DNA from: a virus
IMG/VR virus record: IMGVR_UViG_3300020445_000084
Coordinates: 1 to 22,837 of that record
DNA: 22,837 nt
Reading direction: 5' to 3' (one strand)
This document shows positions 7,361 to 14,056 of this stretch, piece after piece (the stretch's first letter is position 1; the number at the start of each line of letters is the position of its first letter). Below the pieces are notes generated by a model. The model made no database searches and was not told where the DNA came from. It saw only the letters and a list, made by a program, of their open reading frames with translations. Made by a program: the position numbers and the translations under genes.

Positions 7361-7465
7361 ATGATGAGAAATAGAGAAATGAGAGATTATCTTCCAAATG
7401 AGAATCATTATCATTTAGATTTCAAGTCAAATTCAAAAAAAATAAATGAGGTAAATATAATATGA
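7361..7465 (+). CDS. possible leaderless small ORF (34 aa) coupled to the CobS-like gene
   Basis: The frame starts with ATG ATG exactly at the predicted transcription start of the 7326 promoter and ends with TGA overlapping the next gene's ATG (ATGA). The predicted peptide is polar, with NENHYHLDF in the middle and a lysine/asparagine-rich end. The same frame is open further upstream to 7283, but that part would run through the promoter and is unlikely to be translated. A leaderless upstream peptide could couple translation to the ATPase gene. It may equally be a chance ORF in the leader, since nothing in its sequence is recognisable. Confidence 0.3.
   Translation: MMRNREMRDYLPNENHYHLDFKSNSKKINEVNII
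7399..7413. promoter_or_regulatory. Fur-box-like palindrome 3
   Basis: TGAGAATcATTATCA is a 7-1-7 repeat with one arm mismatch. Its right half, ATTATCA, matches the classical Fur half-site exactly. Flanking bases extend the resemblance to palindrome 1 (AAA on the left, TTT on the right). It lies 45 bases downstream of the -10 at 7349, in the transcribed leader of the CobS-like gene, a position that would favour repression by road-block if a protein binds. Confidence 0.5.
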
Positions 7466-8661
7466 TAAGTTATGATACATTAAATGCTGTACAAAAATCA
7501 TTCGTAGACCTTGCCACTGAAAAGTATGGTGAGAATGCGATTCTTTCTAGAAAAGAAATGAATGATGTATGTACTGAAAATGGATTACCGACAACCGCGT
7601 GGTTGAAGGCTTATAAAATTGGCCACGGTCAATATCAAATACCTTCTAGTAGTGTAAACTCTAGTGAGGTTCCAATGACACCAAAACAGACTATTAGTAC
7701 GGACAATTCTAATACTACTGTAAATTTGATGATGAATACAGAAACTCAAAATCTGATTCCTAGTCATTTTGAAGGGTTTGTACCATGGGGTCATTGTTCA
7801 ACAATTAAAAAGATTATTCAATCAAGGATGTTCTATCCCGTTTTTATAACAGGTTTATCAGGTAATGGTAAGACATTGATGGTTGAAGAATTACATAGTC
7901 AATTAAAAAGAGAATTAATAAGAGTAAACATTACCATTGAAACTGATGAAGATGATTTACTTGGTGGATTCAGATTAATAGATGGTGAAACTAAATTCGT
8001 TCCTGGCCCTGTTATTCAGTCAATGGAAAGAGGATGTACTTTACTTCTTGATGAGTGTGATTTGGGTAGTAATAAACTACTTGCATTACAACCAGTTCTT
8101 GAAGGCAAGGGTGTGTTTCTGAAAAAGATTAATAAATGGATAACACCAAAACCTGGTTTCAATGTGATTGCAACTGCCAATACTAAAGGTAAAGGTTCTG
8201 ATGATGGTAGATTTGTTGGAACGAATATTCTGAATGAGGCATTCCTTGAAAGATTTGCGATTACAATAGAACAACCATATCCTAGTTCAAAAGTTGAGAA
8301 GAAAATCATACTTGGTTCTATGGAAAAGTATGGTAAGATAGATGATAAGTTTGCTGAGAACCTGTGTACATGGGCAGAGGTTATTAGAAAGACTTTCTAT
8401 GATGGTGGAGTTGATGAGTTAATTTCAACCAGAAGACTTGACCACATAGTTAAAGCGTTCTCAATCTTTAAAGATAAGATGAAAGCTATCGAGTTATGTG
8501 TATCAAGATTTGATGATGATACGAAAGAATCATTTGTAGATTTATACACCAAGGTGGATGCTGGAGAAGATATACAAGGTATATCGGATTCTGATGATGA
8601 AAATCTAGATGACCCAGTAGATGAAACTGTTAATGAAGATGGTGGAGCAGTAAACTACTAA
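7462..8661 (+). CDS. cobS: CobS-like MoxR-type AAA+ ATPase
   Basis: A 399-residue AAA+ ATPase of the CobS/MoxR group. Walker A is GLSGNGKT (131-138), Walker B TLLLDECD (193-200), sensor 1 ATANTKGKG, and an arginine-bearing segment NEAFLERF follows. The DDLLGGFRLIDGETKFVPGPV loop is characteristic of CobS-like chelatase ATPases. In bacteria CobS works with the VWA protein CobT to drive cobalt insertion into the corrin ring. Here the upstream gene is a CobT-like protein, giving a two-gene AAA+/VWA pair, while no catalytic CobN is visible in the window. cobS is a recurrent gene of marine T4-like phages. A cobalamin role is possible but unproven. The last ~35 residues are acidic. A short 6-bp hairpin (8666-8682) and a strong terminator follow the stop. 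Confidence 0.9.
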   Translation: MISYDTLNAVQKSFVDLATEKYGENAILSRKEMNDVCTENGLPTTAWLKAYKIGHGQYQIPSSSVNSSEVPMTPKQTISTDNSNTTVNLMMNTETQNLIPSHFEGFVPWGHCSTIKKIIQSRMFYPVFITGLSGNGKTLMVEELHSQLKRELIRVNITIETDEDDLLGGFRLIDGETKFVPGPVIQSMERGCTLLLDECDLGSNKLLALQPVLEGKGVFLKKINKWITPKPGFNVIATANTKGKGSDDGRFVGTNILNEAFLERFAITIEQPYPSSKVEKKIILGSMEKYGKIDDKFAENLCTWAEVIRKTFYDGGVDELISTRRLDHIVKAFSIFKDKMKAIELCVSRFDDDTKESFVDLYTKVDAGEDIQGISDSDDENLDDPVDETVNEDGGAVNY

Positions 8662-8691
8662 GATTTCAAACTTCATGTTTGATACCTCAGG

Positions 8692-8721
8692 CTGAGGGAA
8701 TGAAAGTTCCCTCAGTTTTTT
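8692..8721 (+). terminator. rho-independent terminator after the CobS-like gene
   Basis: A perfect 9-bp stem, CTGAGGGAA (8692-8700) with TTCCCTCAG (8707-8715), has a 6-base loop TGAAAG and is followed by six T residues. It is far more GC-rich than its surroundings. It ends the CobT-CobS block and separates it from the next gene. Confidence 0.92.
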
Positions 8722-8737
8722 ACACAAGAATTATATT

Positions 8738-9325
8738 ATGTTTATACATCCAAAGAAAAAAATAGATTTGTTAAGAGATAAAGCCAGAATGTCATGGAAT
8801 AATCTTCGAGCAAATTTACATTTATGGACACCAGAGATTGCAAATTCAAAACCTTACAAAAAAGATTATCATATAAAATACGATATGTGCAGATTTACAT
8901 ATTGCATGAGTAGAATTCATACTCACTATGAATCAACAAAGGCAGTCAAAGGTAGAACAAAAAATACATATGACCACATACTAGGTTCTTCATTAGTGGG
9001 TGAATGTGTATTAGATAATTCAGATATCTTTCTTAAAGATGAAAAAGGATTTGAGAGAATGTTTGAATTATATTTACATGGATTACTAGTGACCTTTGTC
9101 ACTAAAGAGGAGAATGATTTACTTGCACAATTAAGAGGCAAGTTTTTAACTAAAGATAAGTACAATGAAGTTGGTATTGTACTTAATGATAAAGAAGGTA
9201 ATCAAGTTGAATTACCTGCCCCACCAAAAATATTAACAAAGTGGGAAATAAAGAAATTTGGTTTGAAAGATACTGGTTATAAACCTGTTGAGATTGAACC
9301 AAAAAAACTTATACAATTTGTTTAG
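8738..9325 (+). CDS. hypothetical phage protein
   Basis: A 195-residue soluble protein I cannot assign to a family. Visible traits are a basic N-terminus (HPKKKIDLLRDKARMSWNNLRANLHLW), a stretch rich in His, Cys and Tyr around residues 45-65 (YDMCRFTYCMSRIHTHYE), and a charged C-terminal third with ELPAPPKILTKWE. No signal peptide or membrane segment is apparent. The gene begins 16 bases after the terminator of the CobS-like gene and has no obvious promoter of its own. Its start region is ATTATATTATG, a sequence shared with several replication-gene starts in the window. It is followed by the late-promoter box of hsp20. Confidence 0.8.
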   Translation: MFIHPKKKIDLLRDKARMSWNNLRANLHLWTPEIANSKPYKKDYHIKYDMCRFTYCMSRIHTHYESTKAVKGRTKNTYDHILGSSLVGECVLDNSDIFLKDEKGFERMFELYLHGLLVTFVTKEENDLLAQLRGKFLTKDKYNEVGIVLNDKEGNQVELPAPPKILTKWEIKKFGLKDTGYKPVEIEPKKLIQFV

Positions 9326-9331
9326 AAGTTG

Positions 9332-9339
9332 TATAAATA
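9332..9339 (+). promoter_or_regulatory. T4-type late promoter box TATAAATA (hsp20)
   Basis: An exact late-promoter octamer in the gap between two genes, 67 bases before the hsp20 ATG. With T4 spacing the transcript would begin near 9345, giving a leader of about 60 bases. Late expression of Hsp20 would fit a role in virion assembly or in protecting proteins late in infection. Confidence 0.75.
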
Positions 9340-9340
9340 C

Positions 9341-9369
9341 TTTTGTGAATGCCTAATGGGTTCACAAAA
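9341..9369 (+). repeat. 9-bp inverted repeat in the hsp20 leader
   Basis: TTTTGTGAA (9341-9349) pairs perfectly with TTCACAAAA (9361-9369) across an 11-base loop. It directly abuts the late-promoter box, so a late transcript would contain only part of the left arm, while read-through RNA from upstream would contain the whole hairpin. No U-run follows, so it is not an obvious terminator. Confidence 0.65.
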
Positions 9370-9377
9370 CAATTAAC

Positions 9378-9396
9378 TTTGCTTAACAATAGGAGG
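9378..9396 (+). promoter_or_regulatory. possible ROSE-like RNA thermometer hairpin over the hsp20 Shine-Dalgarno
   Basis: TTTGCTT (9378-9384) can pair with the strong Shine-Dalgarno sequence AGGAGG (9391-9396) around a 6-base loop, leaving one G (9381) bulged. The stem can be extended by a few A-U pairs on its outer side. A UUGCU segment facing the Shine-Dalgarno with an unpaired G is the hallmark of ROSE thermometers, which control small heat-shock genes in alphaproteobacteria. The match is by eye, the stem is weak, and it may be fortuitous. Confidence 0.35.
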
Positions 9397-9406
9397 TTAT
9401 ACTATT

Positions 9407-9838
9407 ATGGTAAAACTAACACATTTTGATGTAAATCAAATAACGCCCTTTAGCATAGGGTTTGATAGGGTCTTTGATAGACTAGTAGATTATGGAACAA
9501 CCTACGAACAAGGTGGATTCCCACCATACAATATCAGAAAGACAGAAGACTTTAAACATGTTATAGAAATCGCATTAGCTGGTTTTAGTAAAGATGAAAT
9601 AGAAGTCATTCTAGCTGATGGTGTTTTAGAGATTAAATCTAAAGATACAGTCACAACAGAAAAACCTAAGGATGATTTAATCCATAGGGGCATTGCAAAA
9701 AGAGCATTCAATAGAAAGTTCACACTTGCAGATGATATTGAAATCAAAGATGCGAAACTAGAAAATGGTTTACTTGTGATAGAATTGGAACAAATCATCC
9801 CAGATGAGAAGAAGCCAAAACATATCAAAGTAAAATAA
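9407..9838 (+). CDS. hsp20: small heat-shock protein Hsp20 (alpha-crystallin family)
   Basis: ATP-independent holdase chaperone of 143 residues. A short N-terminal region (FSIGFDRVFDRLVDYG, like the start of IbpA proteins) is followed by an alpha-crystallin domain from about residue 40 (PPYNIRKTEDFKHVIEIALAGFSKDEIEV). The domain includes LADGVLEIKS and the conserved ENGLLVIELE strand (a G-L/V-L motif near residue 125), and the protein ends with a KKPKHIKVK tail. An IPD element near the C-terminus resembles the IxI-type anchor only loosely. hsp20 is a standard gene of marine T4-like phages. It has the best ribosome-binding site in the window (AGGAGG, 10 bases before ATG) and its own late promoter, so strong late expression is expected. 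Confidence 0.95.
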   Translation: MVKLTHFDVNQITPFSIGFDRVFDRLVDYGTTYEQGGFPPYNIRKTEDFKHVIEIALAGFSKDEIEVILADGVLEIKSKDTVTTEKPKDDLIHRGIAKRAFNRKFTLADDIEIKDAKLENGLLVIELEQIIPDEKKPKHIKVK

Positions 9839-9853
9839 AGTAAAAAAAGTGTT

Positions 9854-9880
9854 AGGAACAGGTTGACAATACCTGTTCCT
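9854..9880. promoter_or_regulatory. operator-like palindrome enclosing a promoter -35 element
   Basis: AGGAACAGG (9854-9862) and CCTGTTCCT (9872-9880) form a perfect 9-bp inverted repeat. The 9-base centre starts with TTGACA, the -35 hexamer of the next promoter. It could be a repressor operator, or an RNA hairpin ending the hsp20 transcript, though only a short pyrimidine run follows. The right half contains ACCTGT, which also occurs just upstream of the -10 elements at 4820 and 7349. Confidence 0.6.
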
Positions 9881-9892
9881 TTCATATATAAT
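9863..9892 (+). promoter_or_regulatory. sigma70 promoter with consensus hexamers for the oxygenase/clamp operon
   Basis: TTGACA (9863-9868), an 18-base spacer and TATAAT (9887-9892): both hexamers are perfect consensus. The predicted +1 is about 9899, only 6 bases before ATG 9905, so the first message would be nearly leaderless. The -35 sits in the loop of a 9-bp palindrome. Confidence 0.75.
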
Positions 9893-9904
9893 GGGATATA
9901 AATT

Positions 9905-10912
9905 ATGGGTATTAAAATATTAGATGGTGATGTAGATTTAGGAGCTGGTGGAGTTTCTAGATTTAATAGTGAAACTGGTAAAGAAGAAATAATCAGACAA
10001 CCAGATAATCCCGACCAACCGTTTACAATAGAAGATTATAATAAAGCTCTTGAAGGAGCTGCCGAAAAACCAAGTGAGAAAAAGATTATGAGTGATGATG
10101 TAAAACAAGTGAAGCGTACAGATATGGTAAACGCACAGAATGAAGCTTCTGAAAATCAACAAGTAGATACAGGTGAACCTGTACCAAAGAATCCTGGCGG
10201 TATTCAAATCGCCTTTAGACCAAAGACAGCAGTAAACATTATGAGGTGTCAATTCCCTAATGAAGTCACAACAGAAATAAATCAACATATTGAAGATGTA
10301 ATTATTCCAAAAAGTACAGACCATTCAGATGGCCTTGTAGGTCAGATTAATCAACATGAAAGGTCAGCACAATTAACTTTCCCACATGAAGATGATGAAG
10401 TTGGTGAAATGTTTGGTGGAGTATTACAAAGACTTGCAAAAGAATATGTTAATAGGTCAATCGGAATAGAATGTGAAACCTCTATTGAATCAATGTGGAC
10501 AGTACATAGTTATAGTGGTGATTACAATCCAATACATGACCATGGTACAAGAACACCAATGGGTGTATCATGTATTATGTATTTACAAGTTCCTAGATGT
10601 ATTGAAAAATTAGGAAATCCGTCAGAAGAATTTGGTGGATTAAATAATTCATCAGGTAATGTTAATGGATTTACATATTTAACATGGGGTCAAAATGGAA
10701 TGCGTGATATTAATATGATGCGACCTATTACAGAAGAATATATTAAACCAGAAGTTGGTACATTAATAATGTTCCCTAGTTGGTTAAGACATGGTGTTAT
10801 GCCTTTCTTTAGTGAAGTACCAAATGATGAGAGAAGAACATTCTCTGCAAATATTAATATTACTTTAAAAGAAAGATTAACTGGTGACCATTATAGGAAA
10901 GATAGGACATGA
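9905..10912 (+). CDS. 2OG-Fe(II) oxygenase family protein, paralogue 1
   Basis: A 335-residue protein whose C-terminal ~240 residues match the phage-type 2-oxoglutarate/Fe(II) dioxygenase family (TIGR02466-like). It has SMWTVHSYSGDYNPIHDHG with His211, Asp212 and His213, then the strand/loop LIMFPSWLRHGVMPF with His296, and ERRTFSANI with the arginine expected to hold 2-oxoglutarate. The N-terminal ~95 residues are polar, Gln/Asn/Glu-rich and probably disordered, and are absent from the two paralogues in this window. Substrate is unknown. The stop overlaps the ATG of paralogue 2 (ATGA). It begins a few bases after a consensus promoter and lacks a Shine-Dalgarno, so leaderless translation is likely. 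Confidence 0.88.
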   Translation: MGIKILDGDVDLGAGGVSRFNSETGKEEIIRQPDNPDQPFTIEDYNKALEGAAEKPSEKKIMSDDVKQVKRTDMVNAQNEASENQQVDTGEPVPKNPGGIQIAFRPKTAVNIMRCQFPNEVTTEINQHIEDVIIPKSTDHSDGLVGQINQHERSAQLTFPHEDDEVGEMFGGVLQRLAKEYVNRSIGIECETSIESMWTVHSYSGDYNPIHDHGTRTPMGVSCIMYLQVPRCIEKLGNPSEEFGGLNNSSGNVNGFTYLTWGQNGMRDINMMRPITEEYIKPEVGTLIMFPSWLRHGVMPFFSEVPNDERRTFSANINITLKERLTGDHYRKDRT

Positions 10913-11694
10913 GTTTAAAAGACCTTTCTGATTCAATGAGTTTACCAAAAAACAAACCAGAAGAAGGTAAACAAAAACAATTTGATACACACGCACAGAT
11001 AAAAACTATTCCGTCATATAAATTAATGGCAATACAAATGCCTGATGCATTTACTGATGATATCAATAAACATATTGATGAAGTTATCATACCAAGTAAA
11101 GTATCTCATGGAAGTCAATTAGTAGGTCAGATTAACAGAAACGAAAAATCTGAACAATATACATTCCCTTTAGATGGTGAAACAGGTAAAGATTTTAAAA
11201 CTGTTATAGATAGATGTGCAACTAGTTTACTTCGCGATAAAACAGGTTATAGTCGTGATAGTATTGCAGATTCTTTTGAAGCGTGGACTGTACATAGTTA
11301 TGAAGGTGATTACAATCCATTACATGCACATGGTTGCCAAACACCAGCTGGACTATCAATGATATTTTATTTGAAAGTACCAAAGTGTATTCAAGATAAA
11401 CCATCATTCCCTACATTACAAAATGCGTCTGGTGATATTGATGGTCATACAGGTTTAATAACATCTACAAATACAATTCAAGATGTTTATAGATTAAAGT
11501 TAGATGCACAAGAATATATAAAACCTAAAAAAGGATTTATGATAATATTTCCTAATTGGTTGCAACATTGTGTTATGCCGTTTTTCGGTGAAGGTGAACG
11601 AAGAACAATGTCTGCTAACTTTAATATTAAAGACAGTAAAGAAACTGTCGCTCAATTTAAATCACCTACATTAAATAAAGAAATTAAATCGTAA
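10909..11694 (+). CDS. 2OG-Fe(II) oxygenase family protein, paralogue 2
   Basis: A 261-residue paralogue of the preceding gene. Shared blocks include an IDEVIIPSKVSHGSQLVGQIN-type segment and AWTVHSYEGDYNPLHAHG with an HxH pair (His139, His141). They also include MIIFPNWLQHCVMPFF carrying the distal histidine, and GERRTMSANF with the 2OG-binding arginine. The iron-proximal motif is HAH here against HDH in paralogue 1; the family usually shows HxH at this place. It lacks the disordered N-terminal extension. Substrate unknown. It ends 11 bases before the sliding clamp gene, and its final codons run into the AAGGAG ribosome-binding site of that gene. Confidence 0.87.
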   Translation: MSLKDLSDSMSLPKNKPEEGKQKQFDTHAQIKTIPSYKLMAIQMPDAFTDDINKHIDEVIIPSKVSHGSQLVGQINRNEKSEQYTFPLDGETGKDFKTVIDRCATSLLRDKTGYSRDSIADSFEAWTVHSYEGDYNPLHAHGCQTPAGLSMIFYLKVPKCIQDKPSFPTLQNASGDIDGHTGLITSTNTIQDVYRLKLDAQEYIKPKKGFMIIFPNWLQHCVMPFFGEGERRTMSANFNIKDSKETVAQFKSPTLNKEIKS

Positions 11695-11705
11695 GGAGTT
11701 ATATT

Positions 11706-12380
11706 ATGAAACTAAGTGAACACACAGTAGAAGTGTTAAAAAACTTTGCGACTATAAATCAAAACCTTGTAATAAAGGAAGGTAGTACATTGACAACAAT
11801 GTCTGCCATGAAAAATATAGTTGCAAAAGCAGAAGTAGAAGAATCATTTGATAAGGAAGTAGCAATCTATGACCTAAATGAATTTCTAGCTTCTATATCT
11901 TTATTTACAAGTCCTATTCTAGAATTTAAAGAAGGGTTTGTAATTATTAAAGAAGAAAATAATCCAAAAAATTCTTTGAAGTATTTTTATTCAGACCCAT
12001 CAGTCGTGACTTCACCAAGTAAAACAATTACTATGCCTAGTAAAGAAATATCGTTTACATTAAATGGTGAAGACTTAAATAAACTGAAAAGAGCAGCAGG
12101 TGTTATACAGGCACCTGATTTAGTATTAGAGAAAAAAGATGTTGGTGTATTCTTAACTGTAAAAGATAAAAAGAATGATACTGCAAATACTTTTTCTTTA
12201 GATGTTGATACAGTTGAAGATGGTAGTGACTTTAAGTTTTTCTTTAAAGTAGAAAATCTAAAAGTTATGGATGGCAATTATGATGTAGAAATATCATCTA
12301 AAAATATCAGTCATCTAGCATCTACAAATAAAGATGTTGAATATTGGGTTGCACTTGAACCTGAATCAAGTTATGAATAA
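11706..12380 (+). CDS. 45: sliding clamp gp45
   Basis: Ring-shaped processivity factor that tethers DNA polymerase gp43 to DNA and, in T4, activates late transcription through gp55. The 224 residues compare with 228 in T4. The N-terminus MKLSEHTVEVLKNFATINQNL closely resembles T4 gp45 as I recall it, and VAIYDLNEFLASISLF, SDPSVV, and the C-terminal YWVALEPES strand follow in the same order. The gene has a good ribosome-binding site (AAGGAG, 11693-11698) and a start context TTATATTATG shared with gp44, gp43 and the gene at 8738. This is a candidate RegA repression site, by inference. gp44 follows after 18 bases. Confidence 0.95.
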   Translation: MKLSEHTVEVLKNFATINQNLVIKEGSTLTTMSAMKNIVAKAEVEESFDKEVAIYDLNEFLASISLFTSPILEFKEGFVIIKEENNPKNSLKYFYSDPSVVTSPSKTITMPSKEISFTLNGEDLNKLKRAAGVIQAPDLVLEKKDVGVFLTVKDKKNDTANTFSLDVDTVEDGSDFKFFFKVENLKVMDGNYDVEISSKNISHLASTNKDVEYWVALEPESSYE

Positions 12381-12398
12381 AAAATTGGATTATATATT

Positions 12399-13334
12399 AT
12401 GGAAACTTTTTTATGGGTGGAGAAACATCGCCCAAGCACAATCAATGAATGTGTCTTATCAGAACATCTAAAAACTACTTTTATAGAATTTGTAAAAGAT
12501 AAACATATTCCAAATTTAATATTATCGGGTGGGCCAGGTATTGGTAAAACAACAGTTGCCAAGGCAATGCTTGATGAAATTGGAGCAACATCATTAGTCA
12601 TAAATGGTTCAGAAGAATCAGGTATTGATGTGCTCAGAAATAAAATCAAAAACTTTGCTTCTACTGTATCACTAGAAGGTGGTCGTAAGTATGTTATACT
12701 TGATGAGGCAGATTATCTAAATCCTCAATCTACTCAACCTGCACTTCGTGGGTTCATGGAAGAATTTCACAAAAACTGTGGATTCATTCTTACTTGTAAT
12801 TATAAAAATAGATTAATAGAACCATTACATTCAAGATGTAGTGTTATAGATTTTATAATTCCTAAAGAAGATAAACCAAGACTTGCAAAAGATTTTTTTA
12901 GTAGAGTTAAAAATATTTTAGAAAATGAAAATATAAAATATGAACCTAGAGTTGTAATGGAAGTATTGACTAAATATTTCCCAGATTGGCGAAGAACTTT
13001 AAATGAATTACAAAGATATTCTACATCAGGCCAAATAGATGCTGGAATATTAGTTAATATATCGGAAGTAAATATAAATGAACTTGTTGCCGCACTCAAA
13101 GCTCAGGAATTCACTAGTGTACGAAAGTGGATTGTACATAATCTTGACAATGACCCTGTGCGTATTTATCGTAGGATTTATGACAGTCTTTATGAGTATG
13201 CTGATAGTAGTACAATACCTCATGCAGTTCTTATCTTATCTAAGTACCAGTATCAGTCAGCTTTTGTGGCCGACCAAGAAATAAACTTGTTGGCTTGTCT
13301 AACAGAAATTATGGTGGATGTGAAATGGAAATAG
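12399..13334 (+). CDS. 44: clamp loader ATPase subunit gp44
   Basis: Large subunit of the clamp loader, an AAA+ ATPase (RFC/DnaX type) that opens gp45 and places it on primed DNA together with gp62. 311 residues against about 319 in T4. The N-terminal LWVEKHRPSTINECVL is the usual RFC box. Walker A is GGPGIGKT (44-51), Walker B LDEAD (101-105), and the trans-acting arginine motif SRC is at 145-147. The C-terminal collar helices are present. The start context is TTATATATTATGG with no strong Shine-Dalgarno. The last 10 bases overlap the third oxygenase if that gene starts at 13325. Confidence 0.96.
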   Translation: METFLWVEKHRPSTINECVLSEHLKTTFIEFVKDKHIPNLILSGGPGIGKTTVAKAMLDEIGATSLVINGSEESGIDVLRNKIKNFASTVSLEGGRKYVILDEADYLNPQSTQPALRGFMEEFHKNCGFILTCNYKNRLIEPLHSRCSVIDFIIPKEDKPRLAKDFFSRVKNILENENIKYEPRVVMEVLTKYFPDWRRTLNELQRYSTSGQIDAGILVNISEVNINELVAALKAQEFTSVRKWIVHNLDNDPVRIYRRIYDSLYEYADSSTIPHAVLILSKYQYQSAFVADQEINLLACLTEIMVDVKWK

Positions 13335-14056
13335 AAAATGTACAAGTGATAAAACCATTTGGGCCTTTAGTTATGGTGGCACAATTACCAGAAGGTATAA
13401 TTAAAAAACTTAATGGAATTGCTGAAGTGGTTAAAGAAAAAGGTGACATGGGCCCAAGACTTGCTGGTATTATAAAAAAAGAAAGTGAAATACCACATTC
13501 CATGTTAGAAGAAAAAAAATGTATGAATATTTTTCATGCATTATCTAGAAGTTATATAGAACAAGCTTATTTAAATTCTGGTCAAAAAAATATATGGGAT
13601 GCAATGGATGTTAAAACTCAAATGCAATCTATTTGGACTGTACATCAATATGAAAATGAATATAATCCACAACACACTCATTCACATTGTCAGATAAGTT
13701 CTGTATTGTATTTAAAAGTTCCTGCTATGAAACCTAGAAACATAACTGGTAAAAGAGATAAGGATGGTGAAATAGAATTTACATTTTGTACAAATGATAA
13801 TATTTTTACAACAGGTTCTTTTGTAATAAAACCAAAACCTGGCATGTGTATATTATTTCCTAATAGTTTGTATCATCAAGTATACCCATTTCAAGGTTCT
13901 GGTGAAAGAAGAAGTATTGCATTTAATATGGCATACAAAGGATTTAAAAAAGATAGTGGAATACAAATTGCTGGAGATAGTGTAAATTTATATAATGAAA
14001 CTAATCATGCAGACACTATACCATGGCGAGTAATGGAACAAGGATATCACAAATGA
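13325..14056 (+). CDS. 2OG-Fe(II) oxygenase family protein, paralogue 3
   Basis: A 243-residue protein of the same family as the genes at 9905 and 10909, lying between the two clamp-loader subunit genes. Key blocks are SIWTVHQYENEYNPQHTHSH (His117 and His119 counted from this start), a CILFPNSLYHQVYPF segment with the distal histidine, and GERRSIAFN with the arginine. The frame is open from an earlier ATG at 13295, but that would overlap gp44 by 40 bases. ATG 13325, ten codons later, gives a short overlap and begins directly with the conserved region, so I prefer it. The spacing of paralogue-specific loops differs from the other two, suggesting an older divergence. Substrate unknown. Confidence 0.85.
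   Translation: MEIENVQVIKPFGPLVMVAQLPEGIIKKLNGIAEVVKEKGDMGPRLAGIIKKESEIPHSMLEEKKCMNIFHALSRSYIEQAYLNSGQKNIWDAMDVKTQMQSIWTVHQYENEYNPQHTHSHCQISSVLYLKVPAMKPRNITGKRDKDGEIEFTFCTNDNIFTTGSFVIKPKPGMCILFPNSLYHQVYPFQGSGERRSIAFNMAYKGFKKDSGIQIAGDSVNLYNETNHADTIPWRVMEQGYHK

Noticed and set aside
13295-13324. Upstream ATG of oxygenase paralogue 3
   Set aside because: It would add ten residues read from the gp44 coding end; the ATG at 13325 gives a compact overlap and starts at the conserved region.
14023-14052. Upstream ATG of the 63-residue ORF
   Set aside because: It would overlap the oxygenase gene by 34 bases, whereas ATG 14053 makes a standard ATGA overlap.
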